Source: Deltaproteobacteria bacterium
GTDB taxonomy: Bacteria; Desulfobacterota; GWC2-55-46
Direction of reading: 5' to 3'
DNA: 33,298 bases
NCBI GenBank assembly: GCA_016234855.1
Contig: JACRNO010000013.1
Coordinates: 1 to 33,298, forward strand
Shown: one piece after another, positions 15,017 through 24,215 of the stretch
Numbering within the stretch: the first letter of the stretch is position 1
How the letters are laid out: each line of letters starts with the position of its first letter
Notes under the pieces: generated by a model
Told to the model about the DNA's origin: nothing
What the model saw: only the letters and a program-made list of their open reading frames with translations
Databases searched by the model: none
Program-made: the position numbers and the translations under genes

Positions 15017-15061
15017 GAAACCTCCAGACTTGATTAAGGCGCCGCCTTCGCGCCGCTGTCG

Positions 15062-16648
15062 TCAGATGCTGAGCCTTTTAATCCTCATCTTGTCGTTCAT
15101 TATATCAAAGACGATCTTGGTGCCGACGAGCGCGGTAAAGAGGTTTATCAATATGCCCGCAAAGAGCGTGACCGCGAAGCCCTTTATCGGCCCGCTGCCG
15201 AACTGGAAGAGCACGGCCGCCGTGATAAGCGTCGTCACGTGCGAGTCTATGATAGTCCACAGGGCGTGCTCGTACCCGGCGTTCACGGCGGAACGCGGCG
15301 TCCTGCCGACGCGAAGCTCCTCTTTGATTCGCTCGAATATCAGCACGTTCGAATCGACGCCCATGCCGACGGTAAGGATAATGCCCGCTATGCCGGGAAG
15401 GGTGAGCGTGGCGCTGAGCCACGCCATCGCGCCGAGCAGCATGATGATGTTGAGGAATACCGCGAAGTCGGCGACAAGCCCCGAGAACCTGTAGTAGACG
15501 AACATGAAGATAAGGACGAGGACGCCGCCGAGGACGGCCGCGCGCACGCCGCTCTTGATGGAGTCCTGGCCGAGCGACGGGCCGACCGTGACGTTTTGCA
15601 CCACGGTGACCGGCGCGGGCAGCGCTCCGGCGCGAAGCACGATGGCGAGGTCGGTCGCCTCGTCCATGCTGAACCTGCCGGTAATCTGCGCCCTGCCGCC
15701 GGAAATCGGCTCGTTGATGTTAGGCGCGGAATGGACGTTGCCGTCAAGCACGATGGCAAGCCTCTTGCCGGTATTGGCGGCTGTGACACGCTCGAATATC
15801 CTGGACCCGGTGGAGTCGAAGACAATGGAGACATACGGCTCGTTATACTGGCTTTCTATGGCCACGCGGGCGTCGGTCAGGAACTCGCCCGTAAGGAGCA
15901 CCTCTTTCTTGACGAGATACGGGATATTGCCTGTCTGCGCGCCGCCTTTAACGCGTCCGGCCTGATAGAGTATCTCGGAGCCGTACGGGGCGCCGGCGGC
16001 GATGGCCCTGGCAGGGTCCATGGAATCGTCAAGCAGGCGGAACTCCAGCACCGCCGTCTTGCCGATAAGCTGGATGGCCCTGTCCGGGTCTTTGAGCCCG
16101 GGCAACTCCACCACGACCTCGTTCTCGCCCTGCTTCTGGATGATGGGCTCGGAGACGCCGAACTTGTCTATCCTGTTCCTTATCGTCTCAAGCGACTGCA
16201 ACAGCGCCCATTCCTTCAGACGCTTTACCTCGCTGTCGATGAGATTGAAGTTAAGCCTGTCGCCCGCGGTCGAGGTGAGGGCGAAGGCCGGGAACTCGTC
16301 AGCCATCAACTTCTTTATATCGTCGCGCGATACATCCCCGATATAACCGACGGAGATGCCGGTCCGGTCTTGCCTCGATACCGTGATGTACGGGATGTTC
16401 TTCATCTTGAGGGCGTCTTCGACCGTGCCGGTAAGGCGCTGGACATGATTTTCCACGGCCTTGTCCTGGTCGACGTTCAGGACAAGGTGCGTGCCGCCCT
16501 GAAGGTCGAGTCCGAGGGTTATCTTCGGAACGTTATTCGCCCAGAACGCCGGGAGCTTCGACGACAGCGGCGTGGACGGCAAAAACAGGATAAACGCCAC
16601 CGCTACGAAGCAGGCCAGCATGACTATGCGCCAGAAGATACTCCTCAT
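15062..16648 (-). CDS. secD: Protein translocase subunit SecD
   Basis: A 528-residue inner-membrane protein. An N-terminal membrane helix (about 3-23) leads to GLDLQGGTHLVL, the first SecD signature. The P1 periplasmic domain has RIDKFGVSEPIIQKQG and VVELPGLKDPDRA, and RAGALPAPVTVVQ marks the return to the membrane. VGMGVDSNVLIFERIKEEL is the conserved fourth transmembrane segment with its proton-pathway Asp. GGGAG lies seven bases before the ATG. It works with SecF and YajC on the periplasmic side of SecYEG. A palindromic element and a terminator separate it from yajC, so secDF may be transcribed from its own promoter or by read-through. Confidence 0.97.
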   Translation of the reverse strand: MRSIFWRIVMLACFVAVAFILFLPSTPLSSKLPAFWANNVPKITLGLDLQGGTHLVLNVDQDKAVENHVQRLTGTVEDALKMKNIPYITVSRQDRTGISVGYIGDVSRDDIKKLMADEFPAFALTSTAGDRLNFNLIDSEVKRLKEWALLQSLETIRNRIDKFGVSEPIIQKQGENEVVVELPGLKDPDRAIQLIGKTAVLEFRLLDDSMDPARAIAAGAPYGSEILYQAGRVKGGAQTGNIPYLVKKEVLLTGEFLTDARVAIESQYNEPYVSIVFDSTGSRIFERVTAANTGKRLAIVLDGNVHSAPNINEPISGGRAQITGRFSMDEATDLAIVLRAGALPAPVTVVQNVTVGPSLGQDSIKSGVRAAVLGGVLVLIFMFVYYRFSGLVADFAVFLNIIMLLGAMAWLSATLTLPGIAGIILTVGMGVDSNVLIFERIKEELRVGRTPRSAVNAGYEHALWTIIDSHVTTLITAAVLFQFGSGPIKGFAVTLFAGILINLFTALVGTKIVFDIMNDKMRIKRLSI

Positions 16649-16682
16649 TGTAAGACTCCCTTATGGCCTTATGGATTGTTAG

Positions 16683-16891
16683 CAGGCTGCTGAAAAACGC
16701 CAATCTGCGGCGGTGTCTCGTCGCTCCTCACTGCGACGCACAACAAAGTGCGTCGCATTCGCCGCTCCTCGACGCCTTGGGGAACCCACGCGAGAAGCGT
16801 GGGTCTATGGCTGGGCTCCCATTGCGCCTTTTCTTCTTTGCAATGGAAAGATTTGAGCAGCCTTTGCAATATAGAGTTTTTCAGCAGCCTG
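16683..16891. mobile_element. 209-bp MITE-like element with perfect 16-bp terminal inverted repeats
   Basis: The ends CAGGCTGCTGAAAAAC (16683-16698) and GTTTTTCAGCAGCCTG (16876-16891) are perfect inverted repeats. Inside are a hairpin ACCCACGC-GAGAA-GCGTGGGT (16784-16804) followed by CTATGG, and other palindromic stretches. There is no coding capacity for a transposase. A degenerate relative lies at 5021-5168. The element lies in the yajC-secD gap, 34 bases before the secD start side. Confidence 0.65.
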
Positions 16892-16901
16892 TCAGGGCAT
16901 G

Positions 16902-16926
16902 AAAAACGCGGCCCGCGAGGGCCGCT
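16902..16926 (-). terminator. Rho-independent terminator after yajC
   Basis: On the minus strand, just past the yajC stop, GCGGCCC-TCGC-GGGCCGC forms a strong seven-pair hairpin that is followed directly by GTTTTTC. It would separate yajC from secD at least partly. Confidence 0.7.
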
Positions 16927-16928
16927 GC

Positions 16929-17258
16929 CTACGGCTTTCTTGCGGCAACGGCGTCCCTCGAGAACTTCACGCGGACGTCGTCGGCTATCTCTATCGTGAG
17001 GGTATCCTCGGCTACCGCCGTAACCTTGCCGTGGATGCCGCTCGACGTAATGACGCTGTCGCCCTTTTGCACCTGTGAGAGCATCTCCCTGTGCTCCTTC
17101 GCCTTCTTCTGCTGGGGCCTGATGAGCAGGAAGTAGAAGATAACGAACATCAGGATGATCGGGGCCATATTCATAAGCGACCCCATGCCGAACGTGCCGC
17201 CTGCGGCCGGGGCCGCGTCTTCGGCAAAGGCCGTTGCTACCGGAAAGAATAAAAACAC
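16929..17258 (-). CDS. yajC: Preprotein translocase accessory subunit YajC
   Basis: A small inner-membrane partner of SecDF, 109 residues. A single membrane helix is at about 33-51 (APIILMFVIFYFLLIRPQQKK). RPQQKKAKEHREML is the family signature just after it, followed by a small beta domain (GDSVITSSGIHGKVTAV). Residues 1-12 (MFLFFPVATAFA) are hydrophobic and could be a cleavable or remnant signal peptide. The start is GTG 17256-17258, supported by AGGAGG six bases upstream. It lies between tgt and secD, the order common in Gram-negative bacteria, and is followed by a terminator. Confidence 0.95.
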   Translation of the reverse strand: MFLFFPVATAFAEDAAPAAGGTFGMGSLMNMAPIILMFVIFYFLLIRPQQKKAKEHREMLSQVQKGDSVITSSGIHGKVTAVAEDTLTIEIADDVRVKFSRDAVAARKP

Positions 17259-17364
17259 TTGTTACCTCCTTGGTATAAAGACCTGCGCCGTTTGGGCAGG
17301 CCGTAATGCTTGATTATGAAACCGTCTGCGCCATTAAGATAGCCCGGCTACAACGGCCCTTGAA

Positions 17365-18504
<1,140 letters not shown>

Positions 18505-18592
18505 TTAATAGATTATAGGTCTTGTTGAGTGGGATCCGCCCACCGTTTGCATGCGTCATCAACCGGCATTTTGACGGGTGCAGCCCACCCTT

Positions 18593-18677
18593 GTAGCGCA
18601 GACCTTCAGGTCTGCATCCTTTCAGCGCCAAGCACAATCGTCCGTCACGAAATAGCAGGGCTAAAGCCCTGCGCTAC
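18593..18677. repeat. Palindromic unit GTAGCGCAG...CTGCGCTAC, copy A
   Basis: Outer arms GTAGCGCAG (18593-18601) and CTGCGCTAC (18669-18677) enclose two hairpins, GCAGACCT-TC-AGGTCTGC and GCAGGGCT-AA-AGCCCTGC. The same layout recurs at 22551-22619. It occupies most of the tgt-queA gap. Confidence 0.65.
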
Positions 18678-18695
18678 GCGACATCTCAGCCCTTT

Positions 18696-19721
18696 TCAGG
18701 CTATGAACATCGCATCCCCGTAGCTGAAGAACCTGTATTGCCGCTCCACCGCCTCTTTATACGCGGCCAGCACCCTCTCGCGTCCGGCGAATGCGCAGAC
18801 GAGCATCAGCAGGGTCGAGCGCGGCAGATGAAAATTCGTCAGAAGCCCGTCAATGACCCTGAAATCATAGCCCGGATAGATAAAGATATCGGTCGAGCCG
18901 GCGAGCACCGGGTTGTCAAGGCCGGTTGCTGCCGCGGCCTCGAGCGCGCGCGTCGCGGTGGTGCCCACGGCTATCACGCGCCTGCCCCCGGCCCTGGCGG
19001 CGCGAACCGCGTCAAAGACAGGCCGTGGGATGGAGTAATACTCCCTGTGCATCTTATGGATAGCGATATCATCCACGCGCACGGGCAGGAACGTACCCGG
19101 CCCGGTATGAAGCGTAAGGCTCAAGACCTCCACACCCATGCCCCTGATTTCATCAAGGAGCGCCTCTGTAAAATGAAGCCCTGCCGTTGGCGCGGCAACC
19201 GCGCCCTTCGGCCCTGCAAAGACCGTCTGGTAGCGCGCCCTGTCCTCCTCAGACGGCTCCCTCTTTATATAAGGCGGCAGGGGCACCCGTCCGGCGCGCT
19301 CCATAAGCTCCCACGGGTCGACGTCTTCAAAGGCGCAAGTCCACAGACCTTCGCCCTTCTCCTTGATACAGGCCCGGCCGTGGCCGGTGAAGAAAAGAAG
19401 GGAGCCGGGCTTAAGCCCCCTGGAGTTCCTTATCATGCACTCCCAGAGCCCCTTGCGCTCTTCACGCACAAGCAGGAGTTCCACCTTGCCGCCCGTTGCC
19501 CTCGTTACAAAGAGCCTTGCAGGAACGACCTTCGTATCGTTCAGCACGAGCACGTCGCCCTGCTTCAACAGTCCGGTTATCCCTGTAAACGTAAGATGTC
19601 TGAGCGAGCCGGTCGCGCGCTCAAGCGCCATGAGCCGGGACCCGGCCCTGTCATCGAGCGGGTGTTGGGCAATGAGGGTTTCCGGCAGGTCGAAATCAAA
19701 CGCCTTGATATCGAGATTCAT
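18696..19721 (-). CDS. queA: S-adenosylmethionine:tRNA ribosyltransferase-isomerase
   Basis: Transfers and isomerises the ribosyl group of SAM onto preQ1-modified tRNA to give epoxyqueuosine, the step after Tgt. With the start at ATG 19719-19721 the protein has 341 residues and begins MNLDIKAFDFDLPETLIAQHP, the normal N-terminus; nine further in-frame codons upstream are not family-like. NDTKVVPARL, GPKGAVAAPTAGLHFTEALL and YPGYDFRVIDGLLTNFHLPRSTLLMLV are the conserved blocks. It sits between the SpoIID-like gene and tgt, a common queA-tgt pairing. Confidence 0.97.
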   Translation of the reverse strand: MNLDIKAFDFDLPETLIAQHPLDDRAGSRLMALERATGSLRHLTFTGITGLLKQGDVLVLNDTKVVPARLFVTRATGGKVELLLVREERKGLWECMIRNSRGLKPGSLLFFTGHGRACIKEKGEGLWTCAFEDVDPWELMERAGRVPLPPYIKREPSEEDRARYQTVFAGPKGAVAAPTAGLHFTEALLDEIRGMGVEVLSLTLHTGPGTFLPVRVDDIAIHKMHREYYSIPRPVFDAVRAARAGGRRVIAVGTTATRALEAAAATGLDNPVLAGSTDIFIYPGYDFRVIDGLLTNFHLPRSTLLMLVCAFAGRERVLAAYKEAVERQYRFFSYGDAMFIA

Positions 19722-19784
19722 AATCAGGAATGCGGGGGCATCGGCCAAAACATGAAGAGTACAGCCGTCCTCTCACGCAACGCC

Positions 19785-20882
19785 TCAGTCCGCCTTTACC
19801 AGTTCCGCGCCAGGATAGTAATGACGGAGGATATCCTCGTAGGAATACCCGGCATCGGCCATGCCCTTTGCCCCCCACTGCGAGAGCCCGACGCCGTGGC
19901 CGTTGCCCCTGCCGGTAAATACAAAATCGCCGGATGAGCGCTCGGCCTTGAATATGGTGCTCTTGATATTGGCGTAACCGAGGAGTTTCCGAAGGTCTTC
20001 TCCGCTAATGACAACCGAGCCGCCCTGAGCGTCCTTTATAATCACGCTCTTCGCCCTGCCCGACGGCGTGACCGATTGAGCGGCCACCGAGACCGGCTCT
20101 TCGAGCCTGTAGCCCGCCCTGTCGAGCGCGGCCTTGAACACGGCGGCCGATACCGCATAATCCCACGCGTAGCGCGGGGCCGATGCGTCATAGGGGCTTG
20201 CGACCGAGCGCAGGTACGGGTATGCGCTCGACCAGACCGCATCCGAATCCTCGGTCATGCCGCCCGCGTTGGAATGATAGACCGTCAGCGCCGGTTTGCC
20301 GTCGTAGGCAAGTATCAGCCCCTCGGTGGCGCTTACGGCTGCGGTCGCAGCGGCGTCCTCCGCAGCGGTGCCGGTATAGACCTGCCCCATGGTGGTGCCT
20401 TCGATATCATAAGCGCCGGTGGCGCGCTTTTTCATGTAGAGCGCATACGTCCTTGCGATGACGGCCTGCGCCATGACCGCCTGCCTCGGCCACTTCGACG
20501 ATACCTCGTTATTGATGATGCCCGCGATATAGGCCTCCAGCGGAAGCTCGTTTACGACCATCAATCCGCCTTTTCCCTCATCCACTATCAACGCGCCGCG
20601 ATACGGCCTGTTGTTGAGATTAATCAACTCCTCTGACGGCCTGTAGACAACGGGCAGCGAGGTCTGTCTGCCGTTGACGCTGATACCGGAGCCGGAACGC
20701 TCTATGCGCAGGGTGTCGCGCCTGCCGGAAATCGTCAGTTCGCTCGCGCCATTCAGGACAAGCACCTTTATGGGTCTGCCGCCTTCAAGGCCCCTGACGT
20801 CCGTGGTCGTGCCAGCGCAACCCGCAAGCATGACGGCGAGTATGAAAACCCCGGCGAGATTTATCATGGAACGGTTGGTCAT
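19785..20882 (-). CDS. SpoIID/LytB domain lipoprotein
   Basis: A 365-residue secreted protein. Residues 1-22 form a lipoprotein signal ending in the lipobox LAGC, so the mature protein is probably anchored to a membrane by Cys22. The SpoIID domain covers the rest: YRGALIVDEGKGGLMVVNELPLEAYIAGIINNEVSSKWP, then QAVIARTYALYM, and a C-terminal GRGNGHGVGLSQWGAKGMADAGYSYEDILRHYYPG. SpoIID is known as a peptidoglycan lytic transglycosylase that removes denuded glycans in sporulating Firmicutes. In a Gram-negative cell it more likely acts in septal or general wall remodelling. The start overlaps the DUF2065 stop as ATGA. Confidence 0.93.
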   Translation of the reverse strand: MTNRSMINLAGVFILAVMLAGCAGTTTDVRGLEGGRPIKVLVLNGASELTISGRRDTLRIERSGSGISVNGRQTSLPVVYRPSEELINLNNRPYRGALIVDEGKGGLMVVNELPLEAYIAGIINNEVSSKWPRQAVMAQAVIARTYALYMKKRATGAYDIEGTTMGQVYTGTAAEDAAATAAVSATEGLILAYDGKPALTVYHSNAGGMTEDSDAVWSSAYPYLRSVASPYDASAPRYAWDYAVSAAVFKAALDRAGYRLEEPVSVAAQSVTPSGRAKSVIIKDAQGGSVVISGEDLRKLLGYANIKSTIFKAERSSGDFVFTGRGNGHGVGLSQWGAKGMADAGYSYEDILRHYYPGAELVKAD

Positions 20883-21076
20883 CTTGTCCCCATAAGCCTT
20901 AATGCCGCAAGCACCAACAGCCCGAAGCCCATGCTCAAAAGGCCTATGATGCGCAGCGTCTTTTCAGGCACGTCCTGCATGAGCGCGGCCCAATGCTTCG
21001 CCCTGGCCGGAAAGGCGAAATACGGTATGCCTTCAATAACGAGGACAACGCCCATGACTGTCAGGAGAAAGGCCAT
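20879..21076 (-). CDS. Small membrane protein of the DUF2065 family
   Basis: A 65-residue inner-membrane protein with two predicted helices, about 2-20 (AFLLTVMGVVLVIEGIPYF) and 43-61 (IIGLLSMGFGLLVLAAL). The pattern GVVLVIEGIPYFAFP...M..VPEKTLRIIGLLSMGFGL fits DUF2065 (YjeT-like), whose function is unknown. AAGGAT lies close before the ATG at 21074-21076. Its stop overlaps the start of the SpoIID-like gene by four bases, implying co-translation. Confidence 0.85.
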   Translation of the reverse strand: MAFLLTVMGVVLVIEGIPYFAFPARAKHWAALMQDVPEKTLRIIGLLSMGFGLLVLAALRLMGTR

Positions 21077-21427
21077 TTCAATCCTTTATGATAGGAGGCG
21101 GGGTGCGGGGAGTGGGATGTGGGAGGCATGCGGGGAATGAAAAAGCTTTTACCTCCCACCTCTCAACTCCCATTCCCACACCCCACCTCAACCCCCCTTG
21201 CCCCCCTTATCAGGGGGGTAACATCCCGCATCCCACTTCCTACAGCCTACTCCCAAATTCCTGCTGTACTGTGTACTACTTCCCACCTCCCACTTCCTAC
21301 TTCGCGAGCGTGAGAAATGGCTTTAGACAAGGCGGACGACGAGGAAAACCGCAGGCGTACTCTTTTGTACGTCGAGGATTTTCCGAGGAGTACAACGCAG
21401 TATAAAGACATTTATCGCGTTCGACGC
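21077..21427. other. 351-bp gene-free region: pyrimidine-rich tract and a palindromic element
   Basis: From about 21140 to 21300 the plus strand is almost entirely C and T with repeated TCCCACCTCCCACTTCCTAC-like units, and it faces a purine-rich stretch at 21097-21128, so a long imperfect hairpin is possible. It includes a small hairpin CCCCCCTTAT-CAGGGGGG near 21202-21219. The remainder is the repeat element at 21303-21423. No gene is supported. Confidence 0.6.
21303..21423. repeat. CGCGAGCG palindromic element, copy 1
   Basis: A 121-bp sequence almost identical to 27383-27502, with only a few substitutions and one single-base length difference. The ends CGCGAGCGTGAGAAATG and (inverted) CGAACGCGATAAATGTC are imperfect inverted repeats, and the centre holds GGCGTACTCTTTTGTACG. 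It stops four bases before the stop codon of the small cytochrome gene. Confidence 0.8.
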
Positions 21428-21790
21428 TTACTTCCCCTTGCACTTACAGAGCTTACGCAAATAATCCTTCAACTCCACGACCTCGGCCTTTGTAAGCGTC
21501 TTTCCAAAAGGCGGCATGAGCACGGATTTGCTCGTTGCCGCGCCCCCGCCCTCTATGGCGTTTATGATGTCTTCGTCAGTGAGCTTGTTCATGGCAACCG
21601 CGCTCGTGTGGTCGCGCGGGCTTACGGGCTGGCTCTCGACCGCGTTAGGCCCGTCGCCCCTGCCGCCTGTGCCGTGGCACTGCGCGCAGTAGAATTGATA
21701 GTTCTCCTCGGCCGTGGCAGCGCGGCCTTCGGCAGGAAGGGCTGCCAGTACCGCCGCCAGCACGGCAATATACATGACGTATCTTTTCAT
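21428..21790 (-). CDS. Monohaem c-type cytochrome
   Basis: A 120-residue exported protein. The signal peptide is about 1-24 (MKRYVMYIAVLAAVLAALPAEGRA). The haem motif CAQCH lies at 35-39, and MPPFG near 92 supplies a probable axial Met. KLTDEDIINAIEGGG and VVELKDYLRKLCKCKGK fit the class I cytochrome c fold. ATG 21788-21790 is preferred because AAAGGA lies eight bases upstream and the signal peptide starts there. It begins 23 bp after the dihaem cytochrome gene, so both are likely co-transcribed and form a periplasmic electron-transfer pair. The partner oxidase or reductase is not in the window. Confidence 0.92.
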   Translation of the reverse strand: MKRYVMYIAVLAAVLAALPAEGRAATAEENYQFYCAQCHGTGGRGDGPNAVESQPVSPRDHTSAVAMNKLTDEDIINAIEGGGAATSKSVLMPPFGKTLTKAEVVELKDYLRKLCKCKGK

Positions 21791-21813
21791 AACGGATGTC
21801 CTTTCAATCTCTG

Positions 21814-22482
21814 TCACTCAAGGCCCGTCACATACGCCGCCAGGTCAGCCATCTCTTTCTTATCGATTATTCCGACATAGTTGGGCATATCCTTCACAGG
21901 CTTGAAGACCTGCGGATTCGTGAGATAGGCAAAGACCCAATCCACATTCAACCTTCTTGATGCGCCGACGAGCGACGGGCCTGAAAGCCCGCCAACTACC
22001 TTGCCCCTTGAATTGAGCTCGTGGCACCCGTAGCATGCAACCTTTGTAATGAAGACGCGCTTACCCCTTGGGTTATCACCCGGCTGTATGTTGCTCGGCC
22101 TGACCTCGTTAGAGGTAAGGCTCATGAGATAAGCCGCGACGTCCGTTGCCTCGGCCGTATTGAGCCTTGCATGGCCGCCGTCGTTCTTCTTCGTAACGGA
22201 ATTATACTGAAGCGGGCGGATGGGCTTGGGGTTGGCGAGCCAGCCTTCGAGAAACCCCGGCCTGAACTTGGAGCCTGCGTACCACAGCTCAGGGCCTTTC
22301 TTGGCAAGCTGGTCTTTTATCGTCTTCTCGGCAGCCGGGCCAACGGACTGGTGGCACGAGCCGCATTTTTTGGCCTCAAAAACCCGCCTGCCGTCGGCAA
22401 CGCCCGCATTGGCCGGGCCCGAACAGATAAGACTTAGCGCAACCGTCAGGAACAACACGCTTACGGTTTTTGCTGAAGACAT
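21814..22482 (-). CDS. Dihaem c-type cytochrome
   Basis: A 222-residue exported protein. The signal peptide ends at ANA (about 1-26). Two haem motifs, CGSCH at 40-44 and CYGCH at 150-154, each begin a cytochrome c domain, and the second domain ends MPNYVGIIDKKEMADLAAYVTGL with a likely axial Met. The sequence between the hemes (GPELWYAGSKFRPGFLEGWLANP) resembles subunits seen with membrane oxidoreductases, but I cannot assign a complex. ATG 22480-22482 is supported by AAAGGAG. A longer in-frame extension to 22533 lacks a ribosome site and would bury the signal peptide. Confidence 0.92.
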   Translation of the reverse strand: MSSAKTVSVLFLTVALSLICSGPANAGVADGRRVFEAKKCGSCHQSVGPAAEKTIKDQLAKKGPELWYAGSKFRPGFLEGWLANPKPIRPLQYNSVTKKNDGGHARLNTAEATDVAAYLMSLTSNEVRPSNIQPGDNPRGKRVFITKVACYGCHELNSRGKVVGGLSGPSLVGASRRLNVDWVFAYLTNPQVFKPVKDMPNYVGIIDKKEMADLAAYVTGLE

Positions 22483-22550
22483 CCTGCAACTCCTTTCATC
22501 TGAATTCAGGCTTAAATAGCGGGCACAACCCACCTTGTATATTGGAGACA

Positions 22551-22619
22551 GTAGCTCAGGCCTTCAGGCCTGATACCGCGCGTCCAACGGCCATTTTCAG
22601 TGCTAAAGCCCTGAGCTAC
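22551..22619. repeat. Palindromic unit GTAGCTCAG...CTGAGCTAC, copy B
   Basis: Outer arms GTAGCTCAG and CTGAGCTAC enclose CAGGCCTTCAGGCCTG and GGGCT..AGCCC-type hairpins, the same plan as 18593-18677. It lies between the rng stop and the dihaem cytochrome start. A further hairpin ATGGTGG/CCACCAT (22642-22662) follows nearer to rng. Confidence 0.65.
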
Positions 22620-22693
22620 GCTTATCCTGAGCTACGCTTATATGGTGGACAGTGCCCACCATTGCAAAACCGATAACCGTTCACCGTCACCCC

Positions 22694-24166
22694 TTACTCT
22701 ATCTCGAACCTCTCCTGATGGAAGCTCTCCTCCGGTTGTATCAAGACCTTCTTCTTAAATCTCTTCTCAAGGGCCTCTATAACATGGGCCGAATCCGCCT
22801 GCAGGTAGTCGGCTATGTCCCGGCTCGCCATAAGGGTGACCTTCTTCTTCGAGCCCTTGAGCGCGCGCGCAAGCTCGCGGTATATGTCCATCACCACGGT
22901 GTCGCGCGACTTGACCTGACCGTTGCCGTCGCAGTACGGGCACGGCTCGCACAGCGACTGCGCAAGGCTCTCCCTGACCCTCTTGCGCGTCATCTCCACG
23001 ATGCCAAGCTCGGAAATCTTCAATATATTCGTCCGCGCCTTGTCGGCCTTGAGCGCCTCCTTGAGCGCGCCGTAGACGTTCTCCCTGTCAGCGGCCTTGG
23101 ACATGTCTATGAAGTCGATGACGATGATGCCGCCGATGTTGCGCAGCCTGAGCTGGTAGACGACCTCTGCCACGGCCTCGAGGTTGGTCTTGAGTATGGT
23201 CTCGTCGGAATTCTTCTTGCCGACATACTTGCCCGTATTGACGTCGACGGCAGTCAGGGCCTCCATCTGGTCGATGATGATGTGTCCGCCGGAGCGCAGC
23301 CAGACCTTCTTCTCAAGCGCGTCCGTCATCTCTATCTCTATGCCGTGCGCGTCGAATATGTCCTCGTCGTCCTCGTAGAACTCAAGCCTGTCCTTAAGCG
23401 CGGGCATGCACTCCTCCACGAACTTCGAGACGCGCTCGAACTCGGGCTTCGAATCTATCACGAGCCTGTCCACGTCGCTTGAGAATATGTCGCGTATTAT
23501 GCGAAGCGTCAGGTCAAGCTCCTCGTAGAGCGTCCCCGGGGTGGAGACCCGCTCCTTCTTCTTGAGTATCGACTGCCACAGGCGCACGAGAAAATCCATG
23601 TCCGCCTTTATGTCTTCCCTGTCCATCCCCTCGCACACGGTGCGTATTATAAAACCGTGGCCCGGCGACTTGAGCCCGGAGACGATATCGCGAAGCCTCC
23701 TCCTCTCGCGCTCGTTGGATATCCTCCTTGATATGGATACCTTCTCGTAAGTCGGCATGAAGACGAGATACCTGCCTGCAAGGGAAATGTAAGAGGTCAC
23801 ACGCGCGCCCTTGGTTCCTATCGGCTCCTTGGCGACCTGCACCATGATCTCCTGGCCTTCCTTGACCGCGTCCTGTATGCGGTTGAAGGTCTTGCGCCTT
23901 TTGTCGTCTTCCTCGTCGTCGTCAAGGCGCGGCTCGGTCACGTCCGAGACGTGCAGGAAGGCCGTCCTCGCAAGCCCGGCGTCGAGAAAGGCGGACTGCA
24001 TACCGGGCAGGACCCTTACTATCCGGCCCTTGTAGATATTGCCGGTTATGCCCCTGTCCTTGAGCCGCTCGACATAGAACTCGACGAGCCTGCCCTGCTC
24101 AACGACCGCAACCCTTGTCTCGAACGGGTTGGTGTTTATGATAATCTCTTTTTTGATTGGTTTCAT
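22694..24166 (-). CDS. rng: Ribonuclease G (RNase E/G family)
   Basis: An endoribonuclease that matures rRNA and turns over mRNA. With ATG 24164-24166 the protein has 490 residues, the normal RNase G length, and begins MKPIKKEIIINTNPFETRVAVVEQGRL. An S1 domain (GNIYKGRIVRVLPGMQSAFLDAG) follows. The catalytic Asp residues lie in MEALTAVDVNTGK and GGIIVIDFIDM, and the zinc-link CPYCDGNG is near the end. There is no long C-terminal degradosome scaffold, so it is RNase G-like rather than RNase E. It starts 50 bp after the DUF2344 fusion protein, a frequent neighbour. In-frame codons upstream to 24352 are Ser/Arg-rich and not family-like. Confidence 0.95.
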   Translation of the reverse strand: MKPIKKEIIINTNPFETRVAVVEQGRLVEFYVERLKDRGITGNIYKGRIVRVLPGMQSAFLDAGLARTAFLHVSDVTEPRLDDDEEDDKRRKTFNRIQDAVKEGQEIMVQVAKEPIGTKGARVTSYISLAGRYLVFMPTYEKVSISRRISNERERRRLRDIVSGLKSPGHGFIIRTVCEGMDREDIKADMDFLVRLWQSILKKKERVSTPGTLYEELDLTLRIIRDIFSSDVDRLVIDSKPEFERVSKFVEECMPALKDRLEFYEDDEDIFDAHGIEIEMTDALEKKVWLRSGGHIIIDQMEALTAVDVNTGKYVGKKNSDETILKTNLEAVAEVVYQLRLRNIGGIIVIDFIDMSKAADRENVYGALKEALKADKARTNILKISELGIVEMTRKRVRESLAQSLCEPCPYCDGNGQVKSRDTVVMDIYRELARALKGSKKKVTLMASRDIADYLQADSAHVIEALEKRFKKKVLIQPEESFHQERFEIE

Positions 24167-24215
24167 CTGATTGGCGCGCCTGTAAAAGGGCGCATTGGCG
24201 GTTTTGGATGCCGCC

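Noticed and set aside
15239-16693. A 484-codon open frame on the plus strand opposite secD
   Set aside because: The minus strand carries a complete secD with all family motifs. The opposite frame is a GC-rich antisense artefact with no recognisable domain.
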